From NCBI GenBank assembly GCA_903894655.1, contig CAITQY010000143.1, positions 1 through 6,502 on the forward strand: a DNA stretch of 6,502 nucleotides. Reading direction: 5' to 3'. How positions within the stretch are numbered: position 1 is the first letter of the stretch; the number at the start of each line of letters is the position of its first letter. Source of the stretch: an uncultured Gemmatimonadota bacterium (lineage in GTDB: Bacteria > Gemmatimonadota > Gemmatimonadetes > Gemmatimonadales > Gemmatimonadaceae). Shown here piece after piece: positions 5,825-6,502 of the stretch. Under the pieces are notes generated by a model. That model was not told the DNA's origin and ran no database searches. It saw only the letters and a list, made by a program, of their open reading frames with translations. Made by a program: the position numbers and the translations under genes.

Positions 5825-6502
5825 TTGGCTCCGGATTGCTGGGCATGCCACGCGGCGAGCACTTCCCGCTCACGTTCCGGCGAGATCCCCGCGCGCAGCT
5901 TCTCCTGCTCAGCCGCCGGTCGCGCGTGGTACCAGGTGAGCGCATCGCGCACCGTGGTGGCCAGCGGACGGAAGGTGAGCCCGGCCGCCAACGCCTTTTC
6001 GATCACACTGGTGCAGAACGCCACCGTGCTCGCGCCGGCGAACGACCACACGGGCATGTCGGCCCACGAACGCACCTTCTGCGCGGTGAGAAACGTCGTG
6101 GGTACCCACGTGAAGTGCGCGTCGTTGTTGAAGCAGGCCTTGATGCCGAACAACAGTTCGCCGATGCCGCACACCGTGCGCGGACCCACCGCATTGAACA
6201 CGCCGCCGGTGCGGCTCTCGCCGAGGCGCACCATCCACTCGGTGAGATCGCGCACGTCGATCCACTGCGCCGGGTCATCGAGCGTGCCCGGCGCCAGAAT
6301 CTCGCCGCCCTTCTCGATGCGCACCGGCCAGTAGGTGAAGCGATCCGTGAGATCGCCCGGACCCACGATCAACCCCGGACGCACCACCGTGGCACCGGCG
6401 CCGAAGGCCTCCTGCACCAGCTGTTCGCAGCGCACCTTCTTGTTGCCGTACGGCGCGGCCGCCGCATCGGGGCCACTGATCGGCGCCGGCTCCTGCGTGG
6501 GA
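5821..6502 (-). CDS. NAD-dependent epimerase/dehydratase-like extended SDR, 5' end outside window
   Basis: About 226 C-terminal residues are visible; the N-terminal Rossmann half with the nucleotide-binding GxxGxxG lies beyond the window edge. The frame stays open through 6502, past the GTG at 6435. Visible residues 18-22 are YGNKK, the catalytic Tyr-x3-Lys of the SDR superfamily. VVRPGLIVGPGD (39-50) follows, then WIDVRDLTEWMVRL (80-93) and GGVFNAVGP (99-107), all typical of extended SDRs (isomerases, dehydratases and reductases on sugar or nucleotide-sugar type substrates). The C-terminal GISPEREREVLAAWHA is a hydrophilic helix. No membrane segment is seen, so it should be cytoplasmic. It shares an operon with the transporter-like gene by GTGA overlap. 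The substrate cannot be told, and an assignment such as GalE or RfbB is not supported. Confidence 0.88.
   Translation of the reverse strand, partial: PTQEPAPISGPDAAAAPYGNKKVRCEQLVQEAFGAGATVVRPGLIVGPGDLTDRFTYWPVRIEKGGEILAPGTLDDPAQWIDVRDLTEWMVRLGESRTGGVFNAVGPRTVCGIGELLFGIKACFNNDAHFTWVPTTFLTAQKVRSWADMPVWSFAGASTVAFCTSVIEKALAAGLTFRPLATTVRDALTWYHARPAAEQEKLRAGISPEREREVLAAWHAQQSGAK

Noticed and set aside
5069..6334. Plus-strand open frame of 421 codons antisense to the transporter and epimerase genes.
   Set aside because: It spans two well-supported genes on the other strand. The product is Arg/His/Gln-rich without motifs, a GC-bias shadow.

Overview
The window is about two-thirds GC with strong GC3 codon bias, and every supported gene lies on the minus strand. 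The protein families point to a free-living GC-rich bacterium. They are a secreted Asp-box (BNR/sortilin-type) beta-propeller ending in a FlgD-like module, a TlcA/NTT-type nucleotide transporter relative, and an extended SDR epimerase. This set fits Gemmatimonadota best, but that placement is inference and no taxonomic marker is present.

In transcription order (high to low coordinates), the first gene is the C-terminal ~226 residues of an extended SDR / NAD-dependent epimerase, cut off by the window edge (5821-6502). Its stop overlaps, or lies within 11 bases of, the start of a 12-helix TLC-family membrane protein (4550-5824), so the two look like one operon. About 120 bp with two G+C-rich hairpins follow.

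Next comes an unusual gene-free stretch, about 3495-4428. It is a head-to-tail tandem array with a period of exactly 259 bp: three full units, one partial unit at the high-coordinate end and one internally deleted remnant at the low-coordinate end. Units are 86-93% identical without a single indel, carry conserved hairpins, and are built from repeated TCCGTGT / ACACGGA words. The units are mosaic, which suggests unequal recombination or gene conversion. This array is the most notable thing here and matches no feature class I can name with confidence.

Beyond a weak sigma-70-like promoter (3446-3474), a 1107-residue exported Asp-box propeller protein fills 82-3405. Its C-terminal FlgD/Ig-like module appears to be split by ~165 residues of Gly/Pro-rich sequence. 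It ends at a 16-bp perfect-stem intrinsic terminator (4-47).

The propeller gene is probably transcribed independently of the epimerase-transporter pair, because more than 1.1 kb of repeats and hairpins separates them. No direct functional link between the three proteins can be shown from the sequence.
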